From Planctomycetota bacterium (lineage in GTDB: Bacteria; Planctomycetota; Phycisphaerae; Phycisphaerales; SM1A02), in the NCBI GenBank assembly GCA_016872915.1, contig VGYQ01000010.1, forward strand, positions 1 to 49,475: a stretch of 49,475 nucleotides of DNA, written 5' to 3'. A program made the position numbers and the translations under genes. The notes beneath the pieces were generated by a model. The model was not told the origin of the DNA and searched no databases. It was given only the letters and a program-made list of their open reading frames with translations. Positions 24,626 through 33,659 of the stretch are shown here, piece after piece (the stretch's first letter is position 1; the number at the start of each line of letters is the position of its first letter).

Positions 24626-26656
24626 TTGAGCACACTGGACGCGAAAGCACAGTTGAATGAACGCCCAGGCGAAGACGATGCCTCGCAGGGTGGCGCACGA
24701 TTGGAGCGGCGGCTCTTCGTCGCCCTGTGTGGCGGCGTTCTCTTGCTTGTCGCCGCCATCGGACAGTCGTTCCTCGGCATCGAACCTGCTGTCGCGCAGA
24801 TTCCTGCCGTCCTTGGCGCCATCATCTTGACCATCCCCATGGCATCGGGCGCGATTGCCGAGTTGCGCGCCGGGCGCCCCTCCAGCGACTCGCTCGCAAC
24901 GCTCGCAGTGCTCGCCGCGATGGCGAATCAGCTCTACCTCGCCGCAGGATTCCTCGCATTCTTTCTGTGGCTGTCAGAACTCATCCTCTCGCGCACTGCC
25001 TGGGGGGCACAACGCGCCATTCGCGAGCTCCTCGAACTCACGCCTGATGTCGCACGCATCGTGGACAACAACGGCATGGAGCGTGAAGTGCGCCGAAGCG
25101 CGTTGTCGGTCGGCCAGTTGGTGCGCGTCAGGCCTGGCGAAAATCTGCCCGCCGATGGACGCATTACGCGCGGAACCACGAGCATCAATCAGGCATCCCT
25201 CACGGGTGAAGCGGTTCCTATCGAGGCGCAGGCGGGCAGCGAGGTGTATGCGGGTACCACGAATCTCACGGGTCAGATCGATATGGAGGTAACCGCCGTT
25301 GCCGGCGAAACGACCATTGGGAAAGTTGAGTCACTCATCCGTGAAGCGGAGAACTCTCGGAGCGACCGCCAAGAGATGATCGAACGGCTCGCCGCTTATT
25401 ACGTGCCGGTTGTGCTGATGGTCGCAGGACTTGTTTGGTTCTTTACGACCAAGAGTGCATCGGCCGATGTCCGCAGCCAAGCAGCGGTTCGTGCGATCAC
25501 CGTTCTCGTGGTGACCTGTCCGGGAGCCCTGCTCATCTCGCACCCGACCGCAATGGTGGCCGCTTTTGCCGCGGCAGCGCGGCTCGGGATCATGATCAAG
25601 CAGACTCGAACGCTCGAAGAGGCTGCTCGAATCGATACGGTGGTCATGGACAAGACGGGCACGCTGACCACGGGGCGTTTCTCCGTGAGCCGGCTTGCGC
25701 CCGCCGAGGGCACCGAGGGCGCGGCGCTGCTCCAAGCTGCCGCGGACTGCGAACAATCAAGCAACCACCCACTCGCACGCAGCATTCTGGAGACAGCGCA
25801 GCGTGCGCGCATCGTTCCTGCGGCAGTTGAATCGTATGAGGAGATTCATGGCCGCGGCGTGCTCGCACGAACCAAGGGAGGGGCAGTCCTGCATGCAGGC
25901 CGTTCACAGTGGATTGCCGAGCTGAACCCTGGCGCGGTGGCGCAGATCAAGCAGGTCGAGGAGCGAACCGAAGGCATGTCGAGCGTGCATGTGATGCAGG
26001 ATGGGCGCTACCTCGGTGCCGTCGGACTCGAGGACAAACTTCGGCAACACGCAGCCGAAGCGGTGAGCCGACTGCGTCAGCTCGGTGTGCGACGCGTCTG
26101 CATCTTCACGGGAGACCGACTCGGTGTGGCGCAGCGTGTGGGCGAGTCCGTTGGGGTGGACACGATCGAGGCGGAGTGTCTTCCTGAGGAAAAACACGAG
26201 GAACTCAAGTATCTCATTCGCCGCGGGAATCGCGTCTTGGTGGTGGGCGATGGCATCAACGACGGTCCGATCTTGGCGAGCGCCGATGTCGGTGTGGCGA
26301 TGGGGCTCTCCGGATCTGACATCGCCACGAACAGCGCGGGCGTTGCGCTGATGAATGAGGACCTGCGGCACATTCCCTTCTTGGTGGAACTCGCATCGAA
26401 GGCGAAGGGCATCATCGCGGCCAACATTGGCATCAGCCTGCTGCTCGCGACCATTGGACTTGCGCTCGCTGCCACGGGCCAAATCGATATCTGGGTGACC
26501 CCCTTCTATCAAGCCACTGCCTACATCTTCGTGATCGCCAACAGCCTGCGGCTGGTTCGATTTGGCGAAGAATATGCAGACGCCGAAGAGAACCGTCGCG
26601 CGATGCGAACGGCGTTGGCTCCAAAGCCGATCCGGGCGACGCAGCGAACTGCGTGA
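24626..26656 (+). CDS. Heavy-metal-type P1B ATPase with CPG membrane motif
   Basis: The protein (676 residues) uses ATP to move a metal cation across the membrane. Visible parts: four N-terminal membrane helices (about 30-120), actuator motif SLTGE (191-195), transport-site helix with Cys298-Pro299-Gly300, phosphorylation motif DKTGTLTTG (Asp342), the P1B-specific His-Pro (381-382), and the hinge GDGINDGP. Two more helices end the chain. There is no N-terminal metal-binding domain. The usual CPC/CPH/SPC/TPC motif is CPG here, so the metal is uncertain. The TTG start at 24626 is chosen because AAAGGAG stands seven bases before it. One base separates its stop from that of the convergent aldolase gene. 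Confidence 0.9.
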   Translation: MSTLDAKAQLNERPGEDDASQGGARLERRLFVALCGGVLLLVAAIGQSFLGIEPAVAQIPAVLGAIILTIPMASGAIAELRAGRPSSDSLATLAVLAAMANQLYLAAGFLAFFLWLSELILSRTAWGAQRAIRELLELTPDVARIVDNNGMEREVRRSALSVGQLVRVRPGENLPADGRITRGTTSINQASLTGEAVPIEAQAGSEVYAGTTNLTGQIDMEVTAVAGETTIGKVESLIREAENSRSDRQEMIERLAAYYVPVVLMVAGLVWFFTTKSASADVRSQAAVRAITVLVVTCPGALLISHPTAMVAAFAAAARLGIMIKQTRTLEEAARIDTVVMDKTGTLTTGRFSVSRLAPAEGTEGAALLQAAADCEQSSNHPLARSILETAQRARIVPAAVESYEEIHGRGVLARTKGGAVLHAGRSQWIAELNPGAVAQIKQVEERTEGMSSVHVMQDGRYLGAVGLEDKLRQHAAEAVSRLRQLGVRRVCIFTGDRLGVAQRVGESVGVDTIEAECLPEEKHEELKYLIRRGNRVLVVGDGINDGPILASADVGVAMGLSGSDIATNSAGVALMNEDLRHIPFLVELASKAKGIIAANIGISLLLATIGLALAATGQIDIWVTPFYQATAYIFVIANSLRLVRFGEEYADAEENRRAMRTALAPKPIRATQRTA

Positions 26657-26657
26657 T

Positions 26658-27755
26658 TCAAGCGATCGTGACTGCAGGATCGAGATAGACATCCTGAATC
26701 GCGTTGAGCAGGCGAACGCCCTCCGCCATCGGGCGTTGGAATGCCTTGCGACCCGAGATGAGTCCCGTGCCACCTGCTCGCTTGTTGATGACGGCTGTTC
26801 GCACCGCCTCAGCAAGATCGTTTCCGCCACTGCTTGCACCACCGGAGTTGATGAGCCCGCTGCGCCCACTGAAGCAGTTGAGCACCTGATATCGGGTCAG
26901 ATCGATGGGGTGATCGCTGCAGAGATCGGTATAGATGCGCTTGTCGAACTTGCCGTAACTCGAACCGCCCATGTTGAGCGCCTCGTAGCCCCCGTTGCAA
27001 TCCGCCTGCTTCTGCTTGATGATGTCCGCCTGAATCGTGACGCCGAGGTGATTTGCCTGCCCCGTGAGGTCGGCACTCGTATGAAAGTCACGACCATCTT
27101 TCACGAAGGCCTTGTTTCGGAGGTAGCACCAGAGCACGGTCACCATGCCGAGTTGATGGGCCTCATGGAATGCCTCTGCCACTTCCACGATTTCTCGATC
27201 CGCATCATCCGATCCGAAGTAGATCGTTGCACCCACCGCCGCTGCACCCAGATTCCATGCCTCGCGAACTGACCCAAAGAGGATCTGCTTGTGCTGATTG
27301 GGGTACGTGAGCAATTCGTTGTGATTGATCTTCACGAGGAACGGAATCTTGTGCGCATAGGTGCGCGCGACACTTCCGAAGACGCCGAAGGTGGTCGCGA
27401 CCGCATTGCAGCCGCCCTCGATCGCGAGCTTGATGATGTTGCCGCCGTCGAAGTAGAGGGGATTGCGAGCGAAACTCGCGCCCGCCGAGTGCTCGATTCC
27501 CTGATCCACGGGAAGGATGCTGCAGTAGCCCGTTCCGGCAAGACGGCCATGCCCGAAGATCGCCTGCATGTTGCGAATCACCTGCGGGTTGCGGTCGGTT
27601 TGCAGGAATGTGCGGTCAATGAAGTGTGGGCCAGGCAAGTGCAGCAGATCACTGCTGACCTTTGCCTTGAAGGTCAGCAGCGCCTGCGCCTCCGCACCCA
27701 AGATCGCCTCGGTCGTTGATGCGGCTGTGGATGGGCGGGTGAGTGCTTGCGTCAT
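26658..27755 (-). CDS. fbaB: Class I fructose-bisphosphate aldolase (DhnA/FbaB type)
   Basis: This archaeal-type class I aldolase cleaves fructose 1,6-bisphosphate through a Schiff base. The 365-residue protein carries [16 protein letters not shown], the internal segment [12 protein letters not shown], and the phosphate-binding end segments [19 protein letters not shown] and [10 protein letters not shown] of the FbaB/DhnA family. The start is set at the ATG at 27755 because AGGAG lies seven bases before it; an upstream in-frame ATG at 27794 would add 13 unrelated residues. It faces away from the RNase H-like gene across 68 bases. Unlike many first genes here, it has a textbook ribosome binding site, fitting a highly expressed glycolytic enzyme. 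Confidence 0.94.
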   Translation of the reverse strand: MTQALTRPSTAASTTEAILGAEAQALLTFKAKVSSDLLHLPGPHFIDRTFLQTDRNPQVIRNMQAIFGHGRLAGTGYCSILPVDQGIEHSAGASFARNPLYFDGGNIIKLAIEGGCNAVATTFGVFGSVARTYAHKIPFLVKINHNELLTYPNQHKQILFGSVREAWNLGAAAVGATIYFGSDDADREIVEVAEAFHEAHQLGMVTVLWCYLRNKAFVKDGRDFHTSADLTGQANHLGVTIQADIIKQKQADCNGGYEALNMGGSSYGKFDKRIYTDLCSDHPIDLTRYQVLNCFSGRSGLINSGGASSGGNDLAEAVRTAVINKRAGGTGLISGRKAFQRPMAEGVRLLNAIQDVYLDPAVTIA

Positions 27756-27823
27756 AGGTGGACTCCTGTTGGGTGGCTCGACTCCTTCGTGCAAAGATAG
27801 CCGATAGCGATCACAATAGCGCC

Positions 27824-28798
27824 ATGCTCTACGCGGGGATCGATGAAGCCGGATATGGACCGCTGCTCGGTCCCCTCTGTGTCGGCTGCTCCGCGTGGCA
27901 GATCGATGACGGCAGCGATCTCGGTGCAGCGCCTGATCTTTGGCAGCGCATGAAGACTGCCGTTTGCCGAAAGGCGCGCGATCGCCGAGGACGAATCGCC
28001 ATCAACGACAGCAAACAGTTGAAGGGAACGGGTGCGGGCGGACGACATCCGCTTGCGGACATCGAGCGTGGCGTTCTTGCCGTACTCAGTGCTCTCCACG
28101 GTTCGCCCTGCGAGACAGACGCGGACCTCTTCGATCGGCTCGGCAGCGCAGCGCCGCCCGTTTCAGAGCCCTGGTACGCGGGGTGCGTTTCACTGCCCTA
28201 TGCATGTGATGCACCGCATCTTTCGCTTGGATCCAGCATGCTTCGCCGTTGCCTGGAGAGTGCAGGTCTTCAGATCGGTGGGCTGCACTGTTCGGCGGTG
28301 GATGCGGGCCCCATCAATGATGCTGCGCGCCGCGGCGCGGTGAAGTCGAGTCTGCCTTGGATGCTGGTGATGCAACACACCCATCGGCTCCGTGCTGCAT
28401 CGGCCGGGCAACCCCTTCGGCTCGCGGTGGATCGCCAAGGCGGACGCATGCGGCATGTCGATGAACTGCTGCGCGAGTTTCCAAACGACCGACTGACCAT
28501 CGAACGAGAGGATGAAACAGAGAGCCGTTATCGCCTCGATGGACCGCTCGGCATCCTCGTGATTTCGTTCACTGTCGATGCAGAGGCCGTGCACCTCCCC
28601 GTTGCGCTTGCATCGATGACTGCCAAGTATGTCCGCGAACTGTGGATGCAGCGGCTCAACCGCTTCTTCACGGCACGCGTGGAGGGGCTTGAGCCGACCG
28701 CCGGCTACGTCACCGACGGACGGCGTTTCATGGACAGGATCCGCCCATCGCTCGAACGCGATGGCATCGACTCCACGCGCTTAGTCCGTTCGATTTAG
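27824..28798 (+). CDS. Divergent RNase HII/HIII-like protein
   Basis: RNase H2-type enzymes cut RNA in RNA-DNA hybrids and remove misincorporated ribonucleotides. The 324-residue protein begins at an ATG where the fold's first strand begins: [14 protein letters not shown] (Asp7, Glu8). Next is INDSKQLK (60-67), then AVDRQGGR with Asp203, and finally [14 protein letters not shown], in which Glu272 stands where RNase HII has Asp. The four acidic residues thus read DEDE, as in RNase HIII, but no N-terminal TBP-like domain is present. An insert of roughly 100 residues lies between motifs two and three. It may be a lineage-specific RNase H. CACAAT lies six bases before the ATG. Confidence 0.7.
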   Translation: MLYAGIDEAGYGPLLGPLCVGCSAWQIDDGSDLGAAPDLWQRMKTAVCRKARDRRGRIAINDSKQLKGTGAGGRHPLADIERGVLAVLSALHGSPCETDADLFDRLGSAAPPVSEPWYAGCVSLPYACDAPHLSLGSSMLRRCLESAGLQIGGLHCSAVDAGPINDAARRGAVKSSLPWMLVMQHTHRLRAASAGQPLRLAVDRQGGRMRHVDELLREFPNDRLTIEREDETESRYRLDGPLGILVISFTVDAEAVHLPVALASMTAKYVRELWMQRLNRFFTARVEGLEPTAGYVTDGRRFMDRIRPSLERDGIDSTRLVRSI

Positions 28799-28816
28799 GG
28801 CACCATTCGCGACTTT

Positions 28817-28848
28817 CCAGCCCGCCCCGAATGTGATTTGGCGGCTGG
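28817..28848 (+). terminator. Hairpin between the RNase H-like gene and fusA
   Basis: The arms 28817-28826 and 28840-28848 pair over nine base pairs with one bulged C and a 13-base loop. The stem is GC-rich, but the downstream sequence is only weakly T-rich, so this is an imperfect intrinsic terminator candidate. It could instead be a regulatory structure next to the fusA -35 element. Confidence 0.4.
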
Positions 28849-28856
28849 CATCCTGT

Positions 28857-28884
28857 TTGAAACTTCAGGGGAGCCTGCTAGACT
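28857..28884 (+). promoter_or_regulatory. fusA promoter, -35 TTGAAA and extended -10 TGCTAGACT
   Basis: TTGAAA at 28857-28862 and TAGACT at 28879-28884 are separated by 16 bases, with TG one base before the -10. This is the most complete promoter in the window. It predicts a leader of about 40 bases carrying the ribosome binding site GAAGGAA before the fusA ATG at 28931. Confidence 0.65.
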
Positions 28885-28889
28885 TCAGG
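28862..28889 (+). repeat. Direct repeat ACTTCAGG, two copies, in the fusA promoter
   Basis: ACTTCAGG occurs at 28862-28869 and 28882-28889, exactly 20 bases (about two helical turns) apart. One copy abuts the -35 and the other overlaps the end of the -10. Spacing on one DNA face suggests a possible operator. The pair could also be chance. Confidence 0.45.
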
Positions 28890-28930
28890 ACTTTCCAACA
28901 AGGCACGCTCTCTCCATCGAAGGAACCCCA

Positions 28931-31045
28931 ATGTCCACTGATCTGACCCGCGTTCGCAACATCGGCATCTGCGCCCACATCGATGCCGGAAAGACCACAG
29001 TCACCGAACGCATCCTCTTCTACACGGGCAAGATCCACAAGATGGGTGAAGTGCATGAGGGCACCGCCACCATGGACTCGCTGCAGGAAGAGCAGGAGCG
29101 TGGCATCACGATCCAGTCTGCGGCCACCACCTGCCCCTGGACACACCTCGACACGGAGTACAAGGTCAATCTGATCGATACACCGGGCCACGTGGACTTC
29201 ACCATCGAAGTGGAGCGATCGCTGCGTGTGCTCGATGGTGCCGTTGCCGTGTTCGACGGCAAAGAGGGTGTGGAAGCGCAGAGCGAGACCGTGTGGCGTC
29301 AGGCGGACCGTTACGGTGTGCCGCGCCTCTGCCTGATCAACAAGATGGACAAGCTGGGTGCGGATTTCGAGTTCTCCTTCGGCTCCATCCTGACGCGCCT
29401 CGGTGCCAACGCCGTTCCCGTGCAGTTCCCGCTCGGCTGGGGCAATGACTTCAAGGGGATCGTGGATCTGATGTCCATGAAGGCGATGTACTGGTCCGCT
29501 GACGACGATGGACAAACCATCCAAGAAGGAGAGATTCCGGAAGAATGGAAGGCACAGGCCGAGAAGTGGCGCCTGCAAATGGTGGAAAAGATCGCGGAAC
29601 TCGATGACGCGCTCACCGAGAAGTATCTGGCAGACCCCGCATCGCTGACCGTTCCAGAGATGAAGGCCGTACTGCGGAAGGCGACCATCGAACTCCGCGC
29701 GTTCCCAGTTCTCTGCGGGTCAGCGCTCAAGTATGTCGGCATTCAGCGCGTCCTCGACGCCGTGGTCGACTACCTGCCTTGCCCAACGGAGCGCCCCGAT
29801 GTGGAAGGCGTGGACAACAAAGATCCATCGGTACGCCTGACCCGTCCTCACTCCGCGACGGCCCCCTTCTCTGCATTGGTTTTCAAGGTGGTGGCGGACG
29901 TGGCGGGAACCCTCACGTACCTGCGCATTTACTCAGGAACGCTGACCAAGGGCATGCGCGTGCTCAACCCTGGCAACGACCGCCGTGAGAATGTCTCGCG
30001 TCTGTACGAGATGCACTCCAAGCATCGCAACGCACTTGATTCAACGGGCGCCGGACAGATCGTTGCAGTCGTCGGACTGAAGGACTCCTTCACGGGCGAC
30101 ACACTGTGCGATCAGGATCACCCAATCATCCTCGAGCGCATGACCTTCCCCGAGCCTGTCATCTCGATGTCCATCGAGCCAGTCACGGCCGATGACAAGA
30201 AGAAGCTGGGCGAGGCGCTCACGACGATCCGCCGCGAAGATCCATCGTTCCGGTCGAACTACAACGAGGAAACTGGCGAAACGATCATTTCGGGCATGGG
30301 AGAACTCCACCTCGAGATCATCAAGAACAAACTCGTGCGCGACATGAAGATCGGCGTGAACGTCGGCAAGCCGCGTGTGGCCTACCGCGAAACCATCACC
30401 GGACGTGCAGAAAAGGTGCGTGGTCTGTTCAAGAAGCAGACAGGTGGTCGCGGCCAATTCGGCGATGCTGTCGTGAGCGTTGCACCGATGACCAAGGAAG
30501 AGGCGGACACGGAAGAACTCGTGATGAAGGATGGCGTGGTGTTCGTGGACGCCATTGCGGGTGGCGTGATTCCGCGCGAATTCATCCCAAGCGTCGAGTA
30601 CGGCGCGCGGCAGGCAGCTGCGAGCGGCATTCTTGGCGGATATCCCGTGATCAACGTCAAGGTGGAACTGGTGTACGGTTCGTACCACGATGTCGATTCC
30701 AGCCAGATCGCCTTCGAACAAGCTGGAGCGCTCGCCTTCCGCGAGGCGTGCACGAAGGCCGGCCTGGCGCTGCTTGAGCCGATCATGAAGCTGGTCGTGA
30801 CAACCCCCGATGAGTTCTTTGGCAACGTGTCTGGCGACATCGCCAGCCGCCGCGGACAAATCGTGGACAGTGAGATGCGTGGCGTGGTCCGTCTGGTGAC
30901 TGCTGAAGTTCCACTCTCGGAGCTCTTCGGCTACACCACGAGCCTCCGCTCGATGAGTCAAGGTCGTGCGAGCAGCAGCATGGAACCGCTGACCTACCGC
31001 ATCATGCCCGATCGCCTGAAGGACGAAGTCCTCGCCAAGCAGTGA
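28931..31045 (+). CDS. fusA: Translation elongation factor G
   Basis: EF-G is the GTPase that drives translocation on the ribosome. The 704-residue protein has the full five-domain length. The G domain has AHIDAGKTT, the switch II region DTPGHVDF and [10 protein letters not shown]. Domain III has MGELHLEI, and domain IV carries [15 protein letters not shown]. The C-terminal domain has SGDIASRRG and [19 protein letters not shown] start at the ATG at 28931 because GAAGGAA lies just before it and homology begins there; an in-frame ATG at 28838 falls upstream of the promoter. It stands apart from ribosomal protein genes and is followed by ribD. Planctomycetes often have several EF-G copies, so this may be one of them. 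Confidence 0.96.
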   Translation: MSTDLTRVRNIGICAHIDAGKTTVTERILFYTGKIHKMGEVHEGTATMDSLQEEQERGITIQSAATTCPWTHLDTEYKVNLIDTPGHVDFTIEVERSLRVLDGAVAVFDGKEGVEAQSETVWRQADRYGVPRLCLINKMDKLGADFEFSFGSILTRLGANAVPVQFPLGWGNDFKGIVDLMSMKAMYWSADDDGQTIQEGEIPEEWKAQAEKWRLQMVEKIAELDDALTEKYLADPASLTVPEMKAVLRKATIELRAFPVLCGSALKYVGIQRVLDAVVDYLPCPTERPDVEGVDNKDPSVRLTRPHSATAPFSALVFKVVADVAGTLTYLRIYSGTLTKGMRVLNPGNDRRENVSRLYEMHSKHRNALDSTGAGQIVAVVGLKDSFTGDTLCDQDHPIILERMTFPEPVISMSIEPVTADDKKKLGEALTTIRREDPSFRSNYNEETGETIISGMGELHLEIIKNKLVRDMKIGVNVGKPRVAYRETITGRAEKVRGLFKKQTGGRGQFGDAVVSVAPMTKEEADTEELVMKDGVVFVDAIAGGVIPREFIPSVEYGARQAAASGILGGYPVINVKVELVYGSYHDVDSSQIAFEQAGALAFREACTKAGLALLEPIMKLVVTTPDEFFGNVSGDIASRRGQIVDSEMRGVVRLVTAEVPLSELFGYTTSLRSMSQGRASSSMEPLTYRIMPDRLKDEVLAKQ

Positions 31046-31086
31046 TTGGCGGCGGCAACGGAGCGCCGCGGGCCGTGACGAAGACA

Positions 31087-32229
31087 ATGCTTTCCCGCAC
31101 GAGCGAGTCGCGTGCGAGAGAGCTGTTGGATCGTGCCGCCCGTCTTGCGCTTCGGGGGCATGGCGCCGTGGAACCGAACCCGATGGTCGGCTGCATTGTG
31201 CTCGCACACGATGGCAGTATCGCCGCGGTCGCGCATCACCAAGCCATTGGCGGCGCCCATGCCGAGGCTGCCGCACTCATGCACGCGGGTGAAGCCGCGC
31301 GTGGTGGAACGGCGCTCGTCACACTCGAACCCTGTGACCACCATGGTCGAACACCCCCCTGCTCGCTCGCTCTGTGCCGTGCCGGGGTCCGAGAGGTGAT
31401 CTATGGCGAGTCCGATCCGAATCCACTCGCCGCCGGCGGGGCTGCCCGCTTGCGGGGGGCCGGCATCGATGTCTGGCAATGCTCAACGACGTGGACGCGC
31501 TGGCTTCATGCGCCGTTTTCCCTCCGCGTGCGCGAGAGGCGCCCATGGGTCATCGCCAAGTGGGCGCAGGACTGCACGGGTGCCACGGCCGCGCGTGCAG
31601 GGACAAATCGCTGGATCAGTTCATCGCAGAGCCTCCAGATGGTTCACCGCGAACGCGCCCGCATCGATGCAGTTCTGGTCGGTATTGGCACGGTACTGGC
31701 CGATGACCCGCATCTGCTGCCACGCATCGCTGTGCGTCGGCGCACACCGCTGCGCGTCGTGATCGATCCATTTCTTGATACACCGATGGATTCAAAGCTG
31801 GTCCGTACGGTGACCGATGGACCTGTGACCCTCTTCACCACTGCCGCTTCGCTTGAGACTCGCGCTGACCTGGCAGATCGACTTCAGAAGACTGGCGTTG
31901 TTCTGCGCCCCCTCCTCCCAGACGCACAGGAACGTGCGCTTCTGCGTGGAGTTTGTGAACGTGGACTTCGACTCTGCCTTGCGTCACTCGCGGGTGATGG
32001 CGTGTCGACGGTGCTCTGCGAGGGTGGTGCACGCCTCCTGGGCGCACTCTTTGCAGCAGATCTTGTTGATGATGCGTGGGTGTTTACATCGTCACGCTCA
32101 CTCGAATGTTCGGGGCCTGACCCGCGGCACGTTGACCTCCCCGCAGGCGATGCTTTCGTGCTGCACGCATCGGTCGTGCGCAGCAGCGATCGCGTGGAGT
32201 TCTGGCGACGGGCCCGTCAAGGCGCCTGA
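31087..32229 (+). CDS. ribD: Bifunctional riboflavin deaminase/reductase RibD
   Basis: RibD deaminates the pyrimidine intermediate of riboflavin synthesis and then reduces its ribosyl side chain with NADPH. The 380-residue protein has an N-terminal deaminase with the zinc site GGAHAEAAAL (His58, Glu60) and EPCDHHGRTPPC (Cys83, Cys92). A linker leads to the C-terminal reductase (about 155-375), with TNRWISSSQSL, VGIGTVLADDPHL and LCEGGARLLGAL. I favour the ATG at 31087; an in-frame GTG at 31042, overlapping the fusA stop as GTGA, would add 15 unrelated residues and is a real alternative. The last 13 bases overlap the convergent DUF4340 gene. RibF is at 1267-2145. Confidence 0.93.
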   Translation: MLSRTSESRARELLDRAARLALRGHGAVEPNPMVGCIVLAHDGSIAAVAHHQAIGGAHAEAAALMHAGEAARGGTALVTLEPCDHHGRTPPCSLALCRAGVREVIYGESDPNPLAAGGAARLRGAGIDVWQCSTTWTRWLHAPFSLRVRERRPWVIAKWAQDCTGATAARAGTNRWISSSQSLQMVHRERARIDAVLVGIGTVLADDPHLLPRIAVRRRTPLRVVIDPFLDTPMDSKLVRTVTDGPVTLFTTAASLETRADLADRLQKTGVVLRPLLPDAQERALLRGVCERGLRLCLASLAGDGVSTVLCEGGARLLGALFAADLVDDAWVFTSSRSLECSGPDPRHVDLPAGDAFVLHASVVRSSDRVEFWRRARQGA

Positions 32230-33659
32230 ACCGTCGGGGGGTCGGTGGGCCCCGTGCGCTGGACGGCTGGAAGGCAGGACTGTGCATCAAGCCGAAGCGC
32301 GAACGACGCTGGATGGATCCTCAGGACGCCACTGCCATCATCGATGCCAAAGCGCCCGTTGTTTCGCTCCTGGACGATCGAAAGTGCGGCGATTTCCCTG
32401 CCATCGAACGACTTGGCGACGATGCGGCCTGTCACAAGATCCTCCGATGGTCGTTCGAGTGTCAACTCCGATGCACGCGCGGTGCACAACTTGTTGATCA
32501 TCGACTCTGCGGCCGTTGAATCGGCCTTGGCATCGCCCTGCGCGTTCACCACTTTCCACCCGCCGGCACTCCGCTGCAGCCGCCATGGGTCGCCACCCAC
32601 TGGCTCCACCTGAAGCGCTGCGATGTCCTCGGCACGACAACCGGTCGCGGTCGGATCAACGAGCAACAGCCCGATCGGTACCGCCGCAGCAACCGCAGTC
32701 GCATCGAGTTCGAGCACCGCCTCAGGTCGCTGCGTCAGGCGTGCAAATCGCTCGGTCGCGCCGCTGCGCACGGGTGATCCGATCTCCAGACGCTCCACTT
32801 CGTCGAGACGCTTGACGATCCCATCGGCAGCGACAGACTGCCGCTGACTGTGCACCTCCACCGCTGTGGTCGGTCGATCGAGCCCGAACGGAAGAAGTTC
32901 AGCGGGTGAATCGGCCACGAATCCGCTGGTCTGCGTGCGCTCGAGAGCCTCCAGCCATCGCTCAACCGCCGCTCGATCAGCGCGGGTCTTGAGCGGCGAT
33001 ACAAGGCGCCACTGCGGACCTTCACGGACCACCTCGATGCGCTCGACACCACCCTGCGTCCGTTGCTCACACACCAGCCGAGTGCACTCGACATCGGCAC
33101 GCGAGAACAAGAATGGCATTCGCCACTGACGGAAGTCGGCAAGCAGTGCCGCATCATGGAAAGTGGAACGTGCGACACGGGGCAGTGGATCCGCATCGGT
33201 CCATATCCATGCAAATCCAGCGGGCAGCCGAGCGCCAAGGCGCAACGTCGCCGCACCGGTACCCCAGGCAAACTCGACAGTCGGCGCTTCGGGCGTCAGT
33301 CCAGTCGCGGTCAGCGAGTCGCCTGTCTCGGTGCCGATTGCACTCGCACGTACCTGCACCTCCGCCGCACGGGCAATCAACGCATCCACCTCCGCATCCT
33401 GCAGCGGAAACTCGAATGGCTTCGATTGCCACCAGTGACCATCGCGGCGAACAAACTCAGTGATGTTCTCGGCTCCACGGCGGACTGTCACCCGCTGCAC
33501 ATCCGTCCAAGGCACGGAACCCTCCCGCATCATTCGCCGCAGACCATCGACGGAGTCTTCACGCATGCTTCCCGTCTGTGATGCGAACCAGACCAGTGTT
33601 GCCAGTGCTCCCAGCATCACAGCAACGATCCAGAGACGTAGCAGCGGTCTTCCCATCAT
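32217..33659 (-). CDS. DUF4340 protein of a Gld-type ABC transporter locus
   Basis: The 480-residue protein has one N-terminal membrane helix (about 8-26, LRLWIVAVMLGALATLVWF), with most of the chain outside the cytoplasm. It shows repeated beta-strand units typical of DUF4340, for example VQRVTVRR...ITEFVRRDGHWWQ near 50-80 and a second set near 255-330. The family accompanies GldA/GldF/GldG-like ABC systems in many bacteria, and its function is not established. The start is the first ATG of an ATGATG pair overlapping the stop of the GldFG gene by four bases; the longer open frame lies inside that gene. It is last in the three-gene operon and converges on ribD. Confidence 0.85.
   Translation of the reverse strand: MMGRPLLRLWIVAVMLGALATLVWFASQTGSMREDSVDGLRRMMREGSVPWTDVQRVTVRRGAENITEFVRRDGHWWQSKPFEFPLQDAEVDALIARAAEVQVRASAIGTETGDSLTATGLTPEAPTVEFAWGTGAATLRLGARLPAGFAWIWTDADPLPRVARSTFHDAALLADFRQWRMPFLFSRADVECTRLVCEQRTQGGVERIEVVREGPQWRLVSPLKTRADRAAVERWLEALERTQTSGFVADSPAELLPFGLDRPTTAVEVHSQRQSVAADGIVKRLDEVERLEIGSPVRSGATERFARLTQRPEAVLELDATAVAAAVPIGLLLVDPTATGCRAEDIAALQVEPVGGDPWRLQRSAGGWKVVNAQGDAKADSTAAESMINKLCTARASELTLERPSEDLVTGRIVAKSFDGREIAALSIVQERNNGRFGIDDGSGVLRIHPASFALRLDAQSCLPAVQRTGPTDPPTVQAP

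Noticed and set aside
31042-31086. GTG start of ribD overlapping the fusA stop
   Set aside because: It would add 15 residues unlike the family; the ATG at 31087 gives the usual N-terminus, although the GTG cannot be fully excluded.
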